Shown: positions 25,193 to 36,327, numbered from the stretch's first letter. The stretch is 36,422 nt of DNA from Clostridium lacusfryxellense (GCF_018861735.1 NZ_JAHLEB010000052.1:1-36422), one strand, 5' to 3'. Notes: generated from the letters alone by a model not told the origin. A program made the numbers and translations.

Positions 25193-25207
25193 GAGGGATG
25201 ATCCTTT

Positions 25208-27397
25208 ATGAATATAACTTTTGAAGAATCAACTAAAACTTTTCACTTACAAACCGGAGATACAAGCTACATTATGCAGCTATATAAAGATGGTTATCTA
25301 GCGCACCTTTACTGGGGAAGACGAATACGAAAATCAATCAGTAGTGAACTTTTAGCTTTAAAAACAAGAGGTTCTTTTTCAGCTAACCCTGACAATGAAG
25401 ACGATTCTTTTTCACTGGACACATTACCACAAGAGTTTCCTGCATATGGCAATACTGATTTTAGAGTTCCAGCTTATGAAGTACAGCTTGAAAATGGAAC
25501 TACAATAACAGACCTTAAGTTTGATTCTTATAATATCTTAAAAGGAAAACCAGCGCTCAAAGGTCTCCCATCTACTTATGTGGAAAATGATGATGAAGCT
25601 TTGACTTTAGAAATAGTAATGTTTGACTCCTTAATTGATCTTAAGGTAGTTTTGTCTTATAGTATTTTTGATAATCATGATGCTATTATTAGAAGTGTTC
25701 GTTTTATAAATGAAGGACATACCAATTTAAAACTTCTCCGCGCTCTAAGCATGAGTGTAGATTTTAATAAGGGCGAATATGACTTCATGCATCTTTCAGG
25801 TTCTTGGGCAAGGGAGAGACATGTTGAAAGAATTGCGCTGAGTAGTGGTAACAAATCTATAGAGAGTAGACGCGGTGCAAGTGGTCATCAGCAAAATCCT
25901 TTTATAGCGCTTCTTAGTAAAGATGCAACTGAAGAACATGGCGAGGTATATGGTTTTAGCTTAGTTTATAGTGGTAATTTTTTAGCACAAGCTGAGATTG
26001 ACCAATATAATACTACTAGGGTATCAATGGGAATTAATCCTTTTGGATTTTCATGGTTATTAGAACCTGGACAAACTTTTCAAGCACCTGAAGTTGTTAT
26101 GGTTTATTCATGTGAGGGTATTGGTAAGATGTCTAGAACTTACCACAAACTCTATAGAACACGTTTATGCAGGGGGAAATTTAGAGATACGGTGAGGCCA
26201 GTACTTGTGAATAACTGGGAGGCCACGTATTTCGATTTTAATGCTGATAAAATCGAAGATATTGCTAGGGTTGGAAAAGAACTAGGAATTGAACTTTTTG
26301 TATTAGATGATGGTTGGTTTGGCAAGAGGGATAACGACAAAACTTCCTTAGGTGATTGGGTCGTTGATAAAAACAAATTACCAAAAGGACTTAGAGACCT
26401 TGCTAGTCGCGTAAATAAACTTGATCTACAGTTTGGATTGTGGTTCGAACCTGAAATGGTATCTCCTGATAGTGATTTATATAGATTGCATCCCGATTGG
26501 TGTTTACATGTGCCAAATAGAACTCGATCTCAGGCTAGAACGCAGTTAGTTCTTGATTTATCAAGAACTGATGTTTGCGATTATATTATAGAGGCTGTAA
26601 GTAGTGTTTTAAAAAGTGCTCCAATTAGCTATGTTAAATGGGACATGAATAGAAATATGACTGAGATAGGGTCATCCTTATTACCAGCTGAAAGACAGCT
26701 TGAAACGGCCCATAGATATATGTTAGGACTTTATAGTGTAATGGAATCAATAACAACAAGTTTCCCTAATGTATTATTTGAGAGTTGCTCTGGTGGTGGC
26801 GGTCGTTATGACCCAGGAATATTGTTCTATATGCCACAAACCTGGACTAGTGATGATACTGATGCAGTAGAAAGGCTTAAAATTCAGTACGGAACAAGTT
26901 TAGTTTATCCAACAAGCACTATGGGCTGCCATGTTTCTGACATTCCTAACCACCAAGTAGGTAGGAATACTTCTCTCAAAATGAGAGGAGATGTAGCCAT
27001 GTCAGGAAATTTTGGGTACGAGTTAGATCTTACGAAATTTTCTGCCGAGGATAAAGAACAAGTAAAACTTCAGATTTCTTTGTACAAGGAGCTAAGGGAA
27101 CTAATTCAACATGGAGATATGTATCGCTTGCTAAGTCCGTTCATTGGGAATGAAACTGCGTGGATGTTTGTATCAGGCGATAAAACAGAGGCATTTATTA
27201 GTTACTTTAAAGTTCTTGCTGCCGTTAATGGTCCCGTAGAAAAATTAAATTTAAGAGGACTAGACCCTGATATGGATTATAATGTTGAAGGCAAAGACGG
27301 TTTTTATGGTGGTGATGAACTTATGTATTCAGGGCTTAATATACCAGAATTAAATGGAGATTATTGCAGTGTTACATGGAGAATTAAGTCTGTTTAG
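25208..27397 (+). CDS. GH36 alpha-galactosidase
   Basis: A 729-aa cytoplasmic retaining alpha-galactosidase, the normal length for the tetrameric bacterial GH36 type (AgaA/RafA). An N-terminal beta-supersandwich (about 1-330) precedes the TIM barrel. Key blocks are LFVLDDGWFGKRD, KWDMNRN with the nucleophile Asp479, CSGGGGRYDPG, and TSDDTDA with the acid/base Asp549. It has no signal peptide. AGGAGGGATG precedes the ATG with long spacing. It is the second gene after GH4 melA, so the cell carries two mechanistically different enzymes for alpha-galactosides in one unit. Confidence 0.94.
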   Translation: MNITFEESTKTFHLQTGDTSYIMQLYKDGYLAHLYWGRRIRKSISSELLALKTRGSFSANPDNEDDSFSLDTLPQEFPAYGNTDFRVPAYEVQLENGTTITDLKFDSYNILKGKPALKGLPSTYVENDDEALTLEIVMFDSLIDLKVVLSYSIFDNHDAIIRSVRFINEGHTNLKLLRALSMSVDFNKGEYDFMHLSGSWARERHVERIALSSGNKSIESRRGASGHQQNPFIALLSKDATEEHGEVYGFSLVYSGNFLAQAEIDQYNTTRVSMGINPFGFSWLLEPGQTFQAPEVVMVYSCEGIGKMSRTYHKLYRTRLCRGKFRDTVRPVLVNNWEATYFDFNADKIEDIARVGKELGIELFVLDDGWFGKRDNDKTSLGDWVVDKNKLPKGLRDLASRVNKLDLQFGLWFEPEMVSPDSDLYRLHPDWCLHVPNRTRSQARTQLVLDLSRTDVCDYIIEAVSSVLKSAPISYVKWDMNRNMTEIGSSLLPAERQLETAHRYMLGLYSVMESITTSFPNVLFESCSGGGGRYDPGILFYMPQTWTSDDTDAVERLKIQYGTSLVYPTSTMGCHVSDIPNHQVGRNTSLKMRGDVAMSGNFGYELDLTKFSAEDKEQVKLQISLYKELRELIQHGDMYRLLSPFIGNETAWMFVSGDKTEAFISYFKVLAAVNGPVEKLNLRGLDPDMDYNVEGKDGFYGGDELMYSGLNIPELNGDYCSVTWRIKSV

Positions 27398-27759
27398 AAT
27401 TTACTTTCACTTTGTGTTGACTAGCATGTAAGTTAATTGTAAAATATGACTATATAGAGTAAATATAAAAATTTAGTATGAGTGAATAAATATCTTTTTA
27501 CACTCCCCCAAGGCAGACCAATTTATTGTGACATAAAGGAGTACCTTTTTTAAGTGAAACTTTCAAATAAAAAAGCAGGGAGTATTATATCGTAATTTTT
27601 ACGTATTTTGCTCGCTGTTGTTTTTTATATAATCGACCTATCATGGCTTTAATGTGCTTTGAAAAGGTTTAATATATACAACACCTGCCTAGGGCTAAAA
27701 TTGATAAAGTATTATTTTATATATATGTTTACAAATATACTTTTAAAGGGATGGGGATT
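27398..27759 (+). other. Intergenic region with a nested hairpin, probable end of the alpha-galactosidase operon
   Basis: No gene is seen. Positions 27569-27626 form a nested structure: A6 then GCAG-GAG pairs with CTC-CTG then T6, and the loop holds CGTAA/TTACG. It ends in TTTTTTAT, so it could be the operon terminator, about 170 nt beyond the stop. A shorter AAGG/CCTTTTTT hairpin lies near 27536-27551. The remainder is AT-rich with no repeat that I recognise. Confidence 0.5.
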
Positions 27760-28398
27760 ATGGTTGATTTAAAAGGAATGAGCAAGAAGAAAAAGGCTGA
27801 ATATATTTGGGAATACTATAAATTACATATAATAGGAGTTTTAGTTGTTATATCGATAATAGGTTCGCTTGTACATAGCCAAATTACAAAAGTAGATTAT
27901 GTATTTAATCTAACTATGCTTGGAAACACCGTAAATACTGACAAAGTTACCGATCTGCAGTCTAAACTTACAAGTCTTGTTGTCAAAGATGGAGATACAA
28001 AAAAAGAGGCTATTATAAGTAATATGTCCCTTGGTGGTTCTACTAGCTCAGACCCCACAATGGAAAGTCAATATATGCAAAAGTTTGTTGCGCAACTCTC
28101 TGTTGGAGAACTTGATGTTGTAATTTTAGATAAAGATATGTTTGAGTCTTTCGCTAAACAAGATATGTTTTTAAGATTAGATAATTTAAGTGGATTTGAT
28201 TTAGCGTCTATAAAAAGCGAAAAAATTGAAGCTACCGCAACTGATAAAACTAAAGCTGTGTATGCAATAAATGCTAAAGATATAAAAGTGTTTAAAGATG
28301 TAGGATATGATACAACTAATAAGGTAATTGGTATCATTAGTACAACTAAACAAAAGAATAATTCAGTTTTGGTTCTTAAATGGTTACTAAATAAATAA
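27760..28398 (+). CDS. Single-pass membrane protein of unknown function
   Basis: A 212-aa protein starting MVDLKGMSKKKKAEYIWEYY. A basic amphipathic N-terminus leads to one membrane helix (about residues 27-44), followed by an outside domain of about 165 residues with alternating alpha/beta character (LDVVILDKDMFESFAKQDMF). Clostridia often have such KKKxEYIWEYYKxH proteins; the outside part is reminiscent of substrate-binding folds but no function is known to me. The start is ATG 27760 with AAAGGGATGGGG upstream. Followed by a terminator. Confidence 0.65.
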   Translation: MVDLKGMSKKKKAEYIWEYYKLHIIGVLVVISIIGSLVHSQITKVDYVFNLTMLGNTVNTDKVTDLQSKLTSLVVKDGDTKKEAIISNMSLGGSTSSDPTMESQYMQKFVAQLSVGELDVVILDKDMFESFAKQDMFLRLDNLSGFDLASIKSEKIEATATDKTKAVYAINAKDIKVFKDVGYDTTNKVIGIISTTKQKNNSVLVLKWLLNK

Positions 28399-28477
28399 TT
28401 TTGACAATCCGATATTAGTCAAAATCAATATTTAAAACGGTTGCTTAAACCTAAATAAATCAAATAATAGAAGCCTG

Positions 28478-28517
28478 TTAAACAGCAAAAACATTTTGCT
28501 TGTTTAATAGACTTTTG
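28478..28517 (+). terminator. Terminator of the 212-aa membrane protein gene
   Basis: TTAAACAGCAAAA (28478-28490) pairs with TTTTGCTTGTTTAA (28494-28507) with one bulged T, followed by a T-rich stretch. Confidence 0.7.
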
Positions 28518-28530
28518 GTTTATGTAAAAC

Positions 28531-28561
28531 AACCCATTTAAGTATGTACCTAAATGGGTTT
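28531..28561 (-). terminator. Terminator of the alpha-fucosidase operon
   Basis: AACCCATTTA (28531-28540) pairs with TAAATGGGTT (28551-28560). On the minus strand it continues into TGTTTTAC. It lies 16 nt beyond the fucosidase stop codon. Confidence 0.75.
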
Positions 28562-28576
28562 CCAAGTTTATTTCAA

Positions 28577-30046
28577 TTAATCTACAAGAATTTTAAACAC
28601 AACTGGTTTATTACTCTGTACATTTTTAGTAATGATTTCTAGTGAATCATCTGTACGTTTCCAAATAGTCTCTTCATCGAAACCTAACACAGAAATATTT
28701 TTAATAATTCCATGGAAATGAGGAAGTTTTGCAGCATTTTTCTCTGCAAGTGACTTTATTTTTATTACCCCATTACTTGGAAAATTTAAAACAATAGCAT
28801 ATAAATAGGTCCCATTAAGCGTAAACCTTATATCTTCAGCTGTGAATACCTTAGAATTGCTATCAGTGAATTGTCCTTCTTCAATCTGCGTTGGGCCTTC
28901 TCCAGCTGTACGCCATAATTTGCTATCATAAATTGCTTCCCCGTTTACCTTTAACCATTCGCCAATTTCCAAAAGAATCACTTTATCTTCCATAGGAATT
29001 GTTCCATCCGCTTTGGGTCCTATATTTAAAAGCATACTACCATTTTTACTAACAATATCCACTAAATCACAAATAATTTCTTTGGCAGTTTTATAGGTAT
29101 TATTCTTTGTATAACACCAAGAATTTGTAGCTACAGATGTATCTGTTTGCCAAAAATATGGCTTTTGCTCTGAGAACTGTCCACGTTCAATGTCTACCAC
29201 AGCGCTACCAAACATAAATGCATCATGCTTATAATTAATCGCTACTTCTACGCCCCACTCAATAGCCCTATTATAATAATATGCAGCGAATTTTTTTAGA
29301 TATGGTTTAACTGCATTATGATGGATCCACCAGTCAAAATATACAACTTTCGGATGGTAATTATCTACGATTTCGCAGGTACGCATTAACCAGTCCTCTA
29401 GATATTCCTTAGATGGGTCAGGACTGAATAAATCTTGATGATTTGGCTCTGGCATAGATGGCCAGTAAAAATCGCCGCATACTAGTGGCTCTTTAATGTC
29501 GCTTGGGAATTCCTTGCCGCGACTCATAAAAAACCAATGCTCAATTCTGTGGGAAGAAGCGCAAAATTCTATACCACGACTCTCAAAAGCAGATTTCAGT
29601 TCTCCTAAAATATCTTGCTTTGGACCCATTTCATAAGCATTATAATGAGAAAGTTCACTTTTATACATTTGAAAACCATCATGATGCTCAGCAACAGGAA
29701 CTACATAACGGGCTCCTGCATCAGCAAAAAGATTTGCCCATTCATCTGGATCAAACTTATCAGCACTAAACAATGGAATAAAATCCTTATAACCGAAATC
29801 CTCATGATTACCGTAGGTTTTAATATGATGCTCATACTCTTTAGATCCTTGTATATACATATTCCTGGAATACCATTCGCTTCCAAATGCTGGTACTGAA
29901 TACACACCCCAATGAATAAATATACCAAATTTAGCATTTCTATACCAATCAGCTAACTTGTAATGCGAAAGTGAGTCCCAATTATCTTGGAATTTTCCCT
30001 CTTTAACTACCTTGTCAATTTCAGCTAAATACTTTTTTTTATCCAT
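28577..30046 (-). CDS. GH29 alpha-L-fucosidase
   Basis: A 489-aa cytoplasmic glycosidase of family GH29. The N-terminal barrel shows WYRNAKFGIFIHWGVYSVPA (35-54), the AEHHDGF block (119-125) and the nucleophile candidate Asp238 in VVYFDWW. A C-terminal beta-sandwich (about 365-489) follows, with the barrel ending in LLNIGPKADGTIP. There is no signal peptide, so it acts on imported fucosides. ATG 30046 is chosen because GGGAGGT is 9 nt upstream. It follows an AraC gene by 45 nt on the same strand, so the two form an operon read from the promoter at 31052-31080. Confidence 0.92.
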   Translation of the reverse strand: MDKKKYLAEIDKVVKEGKFQDNWDSLSHYKLADWYRNAKFGIFIHWGVYSVPAFGSEWYSRNMYIQGSKEYEHHIKTYGNHEDFGYKDFIPLFSADKFDPDEWANLFADAGARYVVPVAEHHDGFQMYKSELSHYNAYEMGPKQDILGELKSAFESRGIEFCASSHRIEHWFFMSRGKEFPSDIKEPLVCGDFYWPSMPEPNHQDLFSPDPSKEYLEDWLMRTCEIVDNYHPKVVYFDWWIHHNAVKPYLKKFAAYYYNRAIEWGVEVAINYKHDAFMFGSAVVDIERGQFSEQKPYFWQTDTSVATNSWCYTKNNTYKTAKEIICDLVDIVSKNGSMLLNIGPKADGTIPMEDKVILLEIGEWLKVNGEAIYDSKLWRTAGEGPTQIEEGQFTDSNSKVFTAEDIRFTLNGTYLYAIVLNFPSNGVIKIKSLAEKNAAKLPHFHGIIKNISVLGFDEETIWKRTDDSLEIITKNVQSNKPVVFKILVD

Positions 30047-30091
30047 TATTAAGATACCTCCCATTAGTTATTATCTTGTATAAAAGAACCA

Positions 30092-30991
30092 TCATACTAT
30101 ATTCAAAGACGTCTTATTATAAGCATTTTTAAACTGCTTTGGTGTTAAATTCTCGTGTTTTTTAAATAATTTAAGAAAGTATTTTTCATCTATAAAACCT
30201 AATTTTCGAGCAATTTCTTTTATATTTAAATCAGATTGACATAGAAGTTGTTTAGCATTTGATATTCTTAAATAGTTTATATATTGTTGCATACTCATAC
30301 CCATGTTTTTCTTAAAATATCGTGCTAGATATTCTTTAGAAAAACTAAATTCATAAGCCACATCCTTTAGAGATATGTTTTTTTCTATATGAATTTTAAT
30401 CCATTGCAGTATTTTGGGTAGTTTATCCTCTTTATCTACTTCTATTTCACTTAATTTAAAGTTTGAAATAGTTTGCTCCGCTATTTCTATTAAAAGCGAG
30501 GTAATAATATAATTAACACTCTGTTTTGTATAATAGTTTGCTTGTGATAAGTGAAGCAATTGGTGAAAAAGTACACTTATTTTATCTAGCCTTAAGTCTT
30601 TTAAATATCTAGGTATTAATATACTAGATTTTAATTCATTTAAATAGGGGTTGTTTTTTGTCATTGCTATCTCAGCTTTAATATCAATATGATTTCTCAT
30701 TATGCAGCTATCATTACTATAAAAATGTGCCCAATAAAAGTTAGTCCCCTTCTCAGAGTAGTCATATCCTTTATGCCTACTCCCTGGTTCTATAAGTAAA
30801 AAATCTCCTTTATGTAATTCATATTTTTCGTCCCCCTGCTGAATATATACTATGCCCTTATTAATTATAATAATTTCGTAGTCACCGATGATCCTATCCA
30901 TGTGCATCCATTTATTATCTGCCGTGAAATCTCCTGTTAAAGATAAAATTAATGGATTATCAATATTAGCGCTCAGATATTTCATAGTCAA
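30092..30991 (-). CDS. AraC-family regulator in operon with the fucosidase gene
   Basis: A 299-aa one-component regulator. The N-terminal cupin (about 20-110) includes GDEKYELHKGDFLLIEPGSR. The C-terminal AraC domain has helix-turn-helices KDVAYEFSFSKEYLARYFKK and IKEIARKLGFIDEKYFLKLF. The start is TTG 30991 or ATG 30985: AAAGGTGG (30998-31005) favours the TTG by spacing. It heads the unit with the GH29 gene and is divergent from an ArsR-type gene. The ligand is presumably a fucoside or related sugar; this is inferred from context. Confidence 0.87.
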   Translation of the reverse strand: MTMKYLSANIDNPLILSLTGDFTADNKWMHMDRIIGDYEIIIINKGIVYIQQGDEKYELHKGDFLLIEPGSRHKGYDYSEKGTNFYWAHFYSNDSCIMRNHIDIKAEIAMTKNNPYLNELKSSILIPRYLKDLRLDKISVLFHQLLHLSQANYYTKQSVNYIITSLLIEIAEQTISNFKLSEIEVDKEDKLPKILQWIKIHIEKNISLKDVAYEFSFSKEYLARYFKKNMGMSMQQYINYLRISNAKQLLCQSDLNIKEIARKLGFIDEKYFLKLFKKHENLTPKQFKNAYNKTSLNIV

Positions 30992-31051
30992 TACTCGCCA
31001 CCTTTAATTAATATAGTCAACTCACAATTAACTTATGATCTGTCTACTTAA

Positions 31052-31080
31052 ATTGTACAAGATGTTAACATTTATGTAAA
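31052..31080 (-). promoter_or_regulatory. Promoter of the araC-fucosidase operon with a palindrome in its spacer
   Basis: On the minus strand TTTACA (31075-31080) is 17 nt from TACAAT (31052-31057). The palindrome TGTTAACA (31063-31070) lies in the middle of the spacer, a position suited to repressor or activator control. Confidence 0.7.
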
Positions 31081-31149
31081 CATAATTATAAATATATAAA
31101 CATATTTGGTTAACATAGGAGGATTATAATTCTAGATGTTACTTTCTAC

Positions 31150-31178
31150 TTTACAAATATAATTAACAAGTTTATAAT
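31150..31178 (+). promoter_or_regulatory. Promoter of the ArsR-type regulator gene
   Basis: TTTACA (31150-31155) and TATAAT (31173-31178) are exactly 17 nt apart, and the start codon lies 34 nt downstream. Confidence 0.75.
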
Positions 31179-31189
31179 TATGTTAATTA
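31160..31189. promoter_or_regulatory. Inverted-repeat operator candidate TAATTAAC-N14-GTTAATTA
   Basis: Perfect 8-nt arms at 31160-31167 and 31182-31189. The first lies in the promoter spacer and the second at the likely transcription start, as expected for autoregulation. Related GTTAAC sites lie at 31064-31069 and 31109-31114. Confidence 0.6.
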
Positions 31190-31211
31190 TTGAATTACGA
31201 AAGGATTAACT

Positions 31212-32109
31212 ATGAAAATTGATATAAGCGAAAGATGGCTACCAGTATATGAGGCGTTAGATAGTACTGTACGAATTAAGATTATTAATCTTTTATCTGA
31301 ATCTCCTTTAAATGTGAAAGAAATTGCTAGTAAAATAGAACTTAGTAGTGCAATTATTACTATGCATATTAATAAGTTAGAAAAAGCAGGAATTGTAAAA
31401 GGAGAACGTACCCGAAGTAAGGGTGGTGTTCAGAAAATATGCTCTTTAATAGTAGATGGAATATTAATAGATTTTCCTACGAAAACCCAGGAGCGATTAA
31501 AAAATAATGAGTATATTGTTCCAATTGGCCATTATACTGATTTTGAGGTTACACCAACCTGTGGGCTTGCAACTCCTGAAAAGGTTATAGGTTATTTAGA
31601 TGATGCAAGATATTTTTTAGATCCTCAAAGAGTCGATGCAAAGATTTTATGGTTTACTCAAGGGTTTATTGAATATAAGTTGCCCAATTACCTCTTAGCA
31701 ACGCAAGAACCAAATGAACTTGAAATATCCATGGAAATTAGTTCAGAAGCACCTGGAGCAAACAAAAATTGGCCATCTGATATATCTTTTATAATAAATG
31801 GAGTAAAAGTTGGACAATGGACCAGTCCTGGCGATTTCGCAGATGAAATAGGTAAGTATACTCCTAGTTGGTGGATGAGGGATATTAATCAGTATGGCAT
31901 GCTAAAGGTCATTAAAATTAATGATAAAGGGTCTTTTATTGATGGTGAAAAAATCTCAGACATAAGATTAAAGGATATTAATATTAAGAATAAACAATGG
32001 ACTTTAAGACTAGAAGTTGCAGCAGATGCTAAGCATATAGGCGGTTTAACTATTTTTGGAAGTGGTTTTGGCAATTATGATCAAGATTTGATTTTTAGGT
32101 TATATTATA

Positions 32110-32117
<8 letters not shown>
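31212..32117 (+). CDS. ArsR-type winged-helix regulator with a large beta-rich C-terminal domain
   Basis: A 301-aa protein. Residues about 8-75 form an ArsR-like winged helix (RIKIINLLSESPLNVKEIAS, LSSAIITMHINKLEKAGIVK). From about 95 to 301 comes a beta-rich domain with FIINGVKVGQWTSPGDF, YTPSWWMRDINQYGMLKV, HIGGLTIFGSGFGNYDQDL, a conserved pattern I recall in Firmicutes regulators near arabinofuranosidases. It lacks the metal-binding cysteines of true ArsR proteins, so a sugar ligand is more likely. It is divergent from the araC-fucosidase operon and convergent with the GH51 operon, sharing a terminator with it. Confidence 0.8.
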
Positions 32118-33685
<1,568 letters not shown>

Positions 33686-33703
33686 CTAACTTATTAAATT
33701 TAC

Positions 33704-33961
33704 TCAATCCCACTTTGATTTTTGAGGATAAGGACATGTAGATTCTAGTATCCTTGCCCTTATTTGTACAATACATCCACACTGCAAGCAGGTTGTCCCA
33801 TATTCGAGAGATTTACAATCAAAGCATCTATCTAAACGTTTTTCATACATATCCTCACTAGTAAGCTTAAATTGATTACCATTTACTATTATATTTAGCA
33901 TATTGTCAATCTCATTTTCAGATACTATCACACTAGCAGAGCAAGCTTTACATTTTCTCAT
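33704..33961 (-). CDS. DUF6171-like cysteine-rich protein (85 aa)
   Basis: An 85-aa protein with eight cysteines: Cys4, Cys7, Cys46, Cys49, Cys58, Cys61, Cys63 and Cys76, as two or more CxxC knuckles that could bind zinc or an iron-sulfur cluster. The pattern CKAC...CFDC...CLQCGC...CPYP matches a small clostridial family I recall as DUF6171, of unknown function. The start lies 5 nt after the stop of the upstream GH51 gene with no strong ribosome binding site, so it is probably translated by coupling. Its place between two arabinofuranosidases is unexpected. Confidence 0.75.
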   Translation of the reverse strand: MRKCKACSASVIVSENEIDNMLNIIVNGNQFKLTSEDMYEKRLDRCFDCKSLEYGTTCLQCGCIVQIRARILESTCPYPQKSKWD

Positions 33962-33966
33962 ATTAT

Positions 33967-35457
33967 TTACTCAACATTAAGTACGATAACTGACATTGGA
34001 GGCATAAATATTGAAAGCTTATTATCCTGAATAGTTACATCTTTAAACTCTGCTGGGACAACACTATTAGGAGCATTAAAACTATTATATGCATTCATTT
34101 TATCTGCGGCGAGTATAGTTCCTGATACTTTTTTGTAAATAACTCCTCTTAAATCGCTTGTTACTTCAACTGTTTCATTAGGGTCCAAATTGCATAGTGA
34201 TATATGAAGAATATCCTTATCATCAATAGACGCTGAAACATTTAATTGAGGTACAGTTTTATCTCCATTAACATAGTCTTCACATTCTAGTGATGTGGAT
34301 ACAAGCTGAGCATCTTGGTGCACATTATACATTTTAAATATATGATAAGTTGGAGTTAATACTATCTTATCTCCCTCAGTTAATATCATAGCTTGAAGAA
34401 CATTTATCATTTGAGCAATATTTGCCATCTGTACTCTATCACAATGGTTGTTAAATATATTAAGTCCTACGCCCGCAACTAGTGCATCTCTTAGGGTATT
34501 TTGTTGATAAAGAAAGCCAGGGTTTGTTCCTGGTTCTGCATTAAACCATGTGCCCCATTCGTCAACTATTAGCCCAACTCGTTTGTCAGGGTCGTATTTA
34601 TCCATAATTGTCCCATGTTTAACTACAAGCTCTTCCATGTATAATATTCTTTCCATAGTCTTAAACCATAATAATTCATCAAACACTGTAGCAGAACCTT
34701 TATCTCCCCAGCTAAGTGGCATTGTATAGTAATGAAGACTTAATCCATCCATAAACCTTTCAGATTCTCTCATTAATACTTCTGTCCAGTTATAGTCTGA
34801 GGTATTCGCACCACCAGCTATTTTAAAAAGATTATTTCCTTTATAATTTCTTACATACGTAGAGTATCTTCGATATAGGTCTGAATAATATTCTGGCCTC
34901 ATATTTCCACCGCAGCCCCAATTCTCATTACCAACACCAAAGTATTTTAGTTTCCAAGGCTTTTCATGACCATTCTTCGCTCTAAGTTCTGCCATAGGAG
35001 ATACACCATCAAAAGTCATGTACTCTACCCATTCACTCATTTCTTGAACAGAACCACTTCCAACATTTCCACAAATATAAGGTTCTGTCTCAAGTTGCTC
35101 ACATAACTCAAAAAATTCATGTGTTCCAAAATGGTTGTTTTCAACTACACCACCCCAATGAGTATTAATCATCTTAGGACGACCCTCTGGGTCTCCTATA
35201 CCATCTTTCCAGTGATACTCATCAGCAAAACATCCGCCTGGCCATCTGAGCACAGGAACCTTTAGATCTTTTAGAGCATGTACTACATCATTACGAATTC
35301 CATTTGTGTTTGCAATAGGTGAGTCCTTTCCAACCCAGAGACCCTCATAAATGCACCTACCTAAATGCTCAGAGAACTGTCCATAAATGTTTTTGTTAAT
35401 TTTCCCCTTCTTAACATCTGCATTAATAATAATTTTAGCTTTCTTTGAATTAGCCAT
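33967..35457 (-). CDS. GH51 alpha-L-arabinofuranosidase (copy 2)
   Basis: A 496-aa paralogue of the downstream GH51 enzyme but clearly diverged. The acid/base is Glu178 in [12 protein letters not shown] and the nucleophile is Glu300 in [10 protein letters not shown]. The N-terminal blocks [20 protein letters not shown] and [20 protein letters not shown] are diagnostic of the second GH51 group, so the two copies probably differ in substrate. No signal peptide. GAGGAGAG precedes the ATG. It is the first gene after the promoter at 35520-35548. Confidence 0.93.
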   Translation of the reverse strand: MANSKKAKIIINADVKKGKINKNIYGQFSEHLGRCIYEGLWVGKDSPIANTNGIRNDVVHALKDLKVPVLRWPGGCFADEYHWKDGIGDPEGRPKMINTHWGGVVENNHFGTHEFFELCEQLETEPYICGNVGSGSVQEMSEWVEYMTFDGVSPMAELRAKNGHEKPWKLKYFGVGNENWGCGGNMRPEYYSDLYRRYSTYVRNYKGNNLFKIAGGANTSDYNWTEVLMRESERFMDGLSLHYYTMPLSWGDKGSATVFDELLWFKTMERILYMEELVVKHGTIMDKYDPDKRVGLIVDEWGTWFNAEPGTNPGFLYQQNTLRDALVAGVGLNIFNNHCDRVQMANIAQMINVLQAMILTEGDKIVLTPTYHIFKMYNVHQDAQLVSTSLECEDYVNGDKTVPQLNVSASIDDKDILHISLCNLDPNETVEVTSDLRGVIYKKVSGTILAADKMNAYNSFNAPNSVVPAEFKDVTIQDNKLSIFMPPMSVIVLNVE

Positions 35458-35519
35458 TATTACACTCTCCTCTTAATAATTAATAATATCATTAACAACT
35501 TAATACTAACATTAATTAT

Positions 35520-35548
35520 ATTATAGTTTTATTTTTATAATCGGTCAA
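35520..35548 (-). promoter_or_regulatory. Promoter of the GH51-DUF6171-GH51 operon
   Basis: On the minus strand TTGACC (35543-35548) and TATAAT (35520-35525) are exactly 17 nt apart, near consensus. Just downstream TTAATGTTAG and TTGTTAATG recall the operator half-sites at 31063-31189. Confidence 0.8.
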
Positions 35549-35595
35549 CAACAAAATACAGACTATTCGTTTAAATATATTATTATATCAAATCA

Positions 35596-35633
35596 GGCTA
35601 CAATTATAGAAATTATTTTCTATAATTGTAGCC
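35596..35633 (-). terminator. Terminator-like hairpin after the YesN-like gene
   Basis: GGCTACAATTATAGAAA (35596-35612) pairs perfectly with its complement at 35617-35633 around a 4-nt loop. It lies 22 nt beyond the stop codon. The T content afterwards is modest. Confidence 0.6.
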
Positions 35634-35655
35634 CATTCTTTATAAATTTATAATC

Positions 35656-36327
35656 TTACCTATACCTTTCTCTGTACTCATTAGGAGTCATGGATGTAAC
35701 CTTCTTGAATACACTACAAAAATAAGCCGCATTACTAAATGCCAATGATTTTGATATATCATAGATCTTATAACGTATATCTAAAAGCATTTCTTTAGCC
35801 TTTTCTATCTTTAAATTTGAGATATAATCAGCAATTGTTTCTCCCGATTCTTTTTTAAATACATAGCTTAGATAATTAGGAGTATAATTAAGATTATCTG
35901 AGATAGTCTCTATATTTATACCTTTCATATAATTCTTTTTAGCAAATTTTTTTATTTCCTCAACAATAAGTTTATATTTACTACTTGATTTACTCAAGAT
36001 CTTCTCATTGGCAGAAATCACTAATTTCTTTATCCATTCACGGGCATCCCCAATTGTCTCAAACCTAAATATTTTTTCCCAGATTAGATCTACATCTTTA
36101 TAACAAGAATTTAAAACTTCATTATTTTCATTTAACACAAAAACTATGCACATTATCACTGAAAAACACAGATTTTCAATGCATTTTTTATCTGTTTTTC
36201 CTGAACTGCATTCGAGTATACTATCAACATACTCTCGAATATCTTCTTTATTTCCTGAATTAAGTAAAAATCTTATATCCTTTTGCATTTTATTCAAGTC
36301 GACATCTTGACTATTGTAGTGCGTCAA
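35656..36327 (-). CDS. AraC-type regulator resembling the C-terminal half of a YesN response regulator, without receiver
   Basis: A 223-aa protein. The last about 100 residues are an AraC DNA-binding domain: IETISDNLNYTPNYLSYVFK, then IYDISKSLAFSNAAYFCSVF and KKVTSMTPNEYRERYR. The N-terminal half is a helical linker (IWEKIFRFETIGDAREWIKK) as in YesN-type two-component regulators. The phosphoacceptor receiver that normally comes first is missing. A TAA closes the frame at 36334-36336, and neither the TTG at 36327 nor the ATG at 36288 has a good ribosome binding site. It may be a naturally short regulator or a 5'-truncated remnant. Confidence 0.7.
   Translation of the reverse strand: MTHYNSQDVDLNKMQKDIRFLLNSGNKEDIREYVDSILECSSGKTDKKCIENLCFSVIMCIVFVLNENNEVLNSCYKDVDLIWEKIFRFETIGDAREWIKKLVISANEKILSKSSSKYKLIVEEIKKFAKKNYMKGINIETISDNLNYTPNYLSYVFKKESGETIADYISNLKIEKAKEMLLDIRYKIYDISKSLAFSNAAYFCSVFKKVTSMTPNEYRERYR

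Noticed and set aside
31117-31162. AGGAGG followed by an 8-codon ATG frame before the ArsR-type gene
   Set aside because: The spacing from AGGAGG to the ATG is too long and the segment lies upstream of the best promoter at 31150-31178, so it would not be in the transcript.
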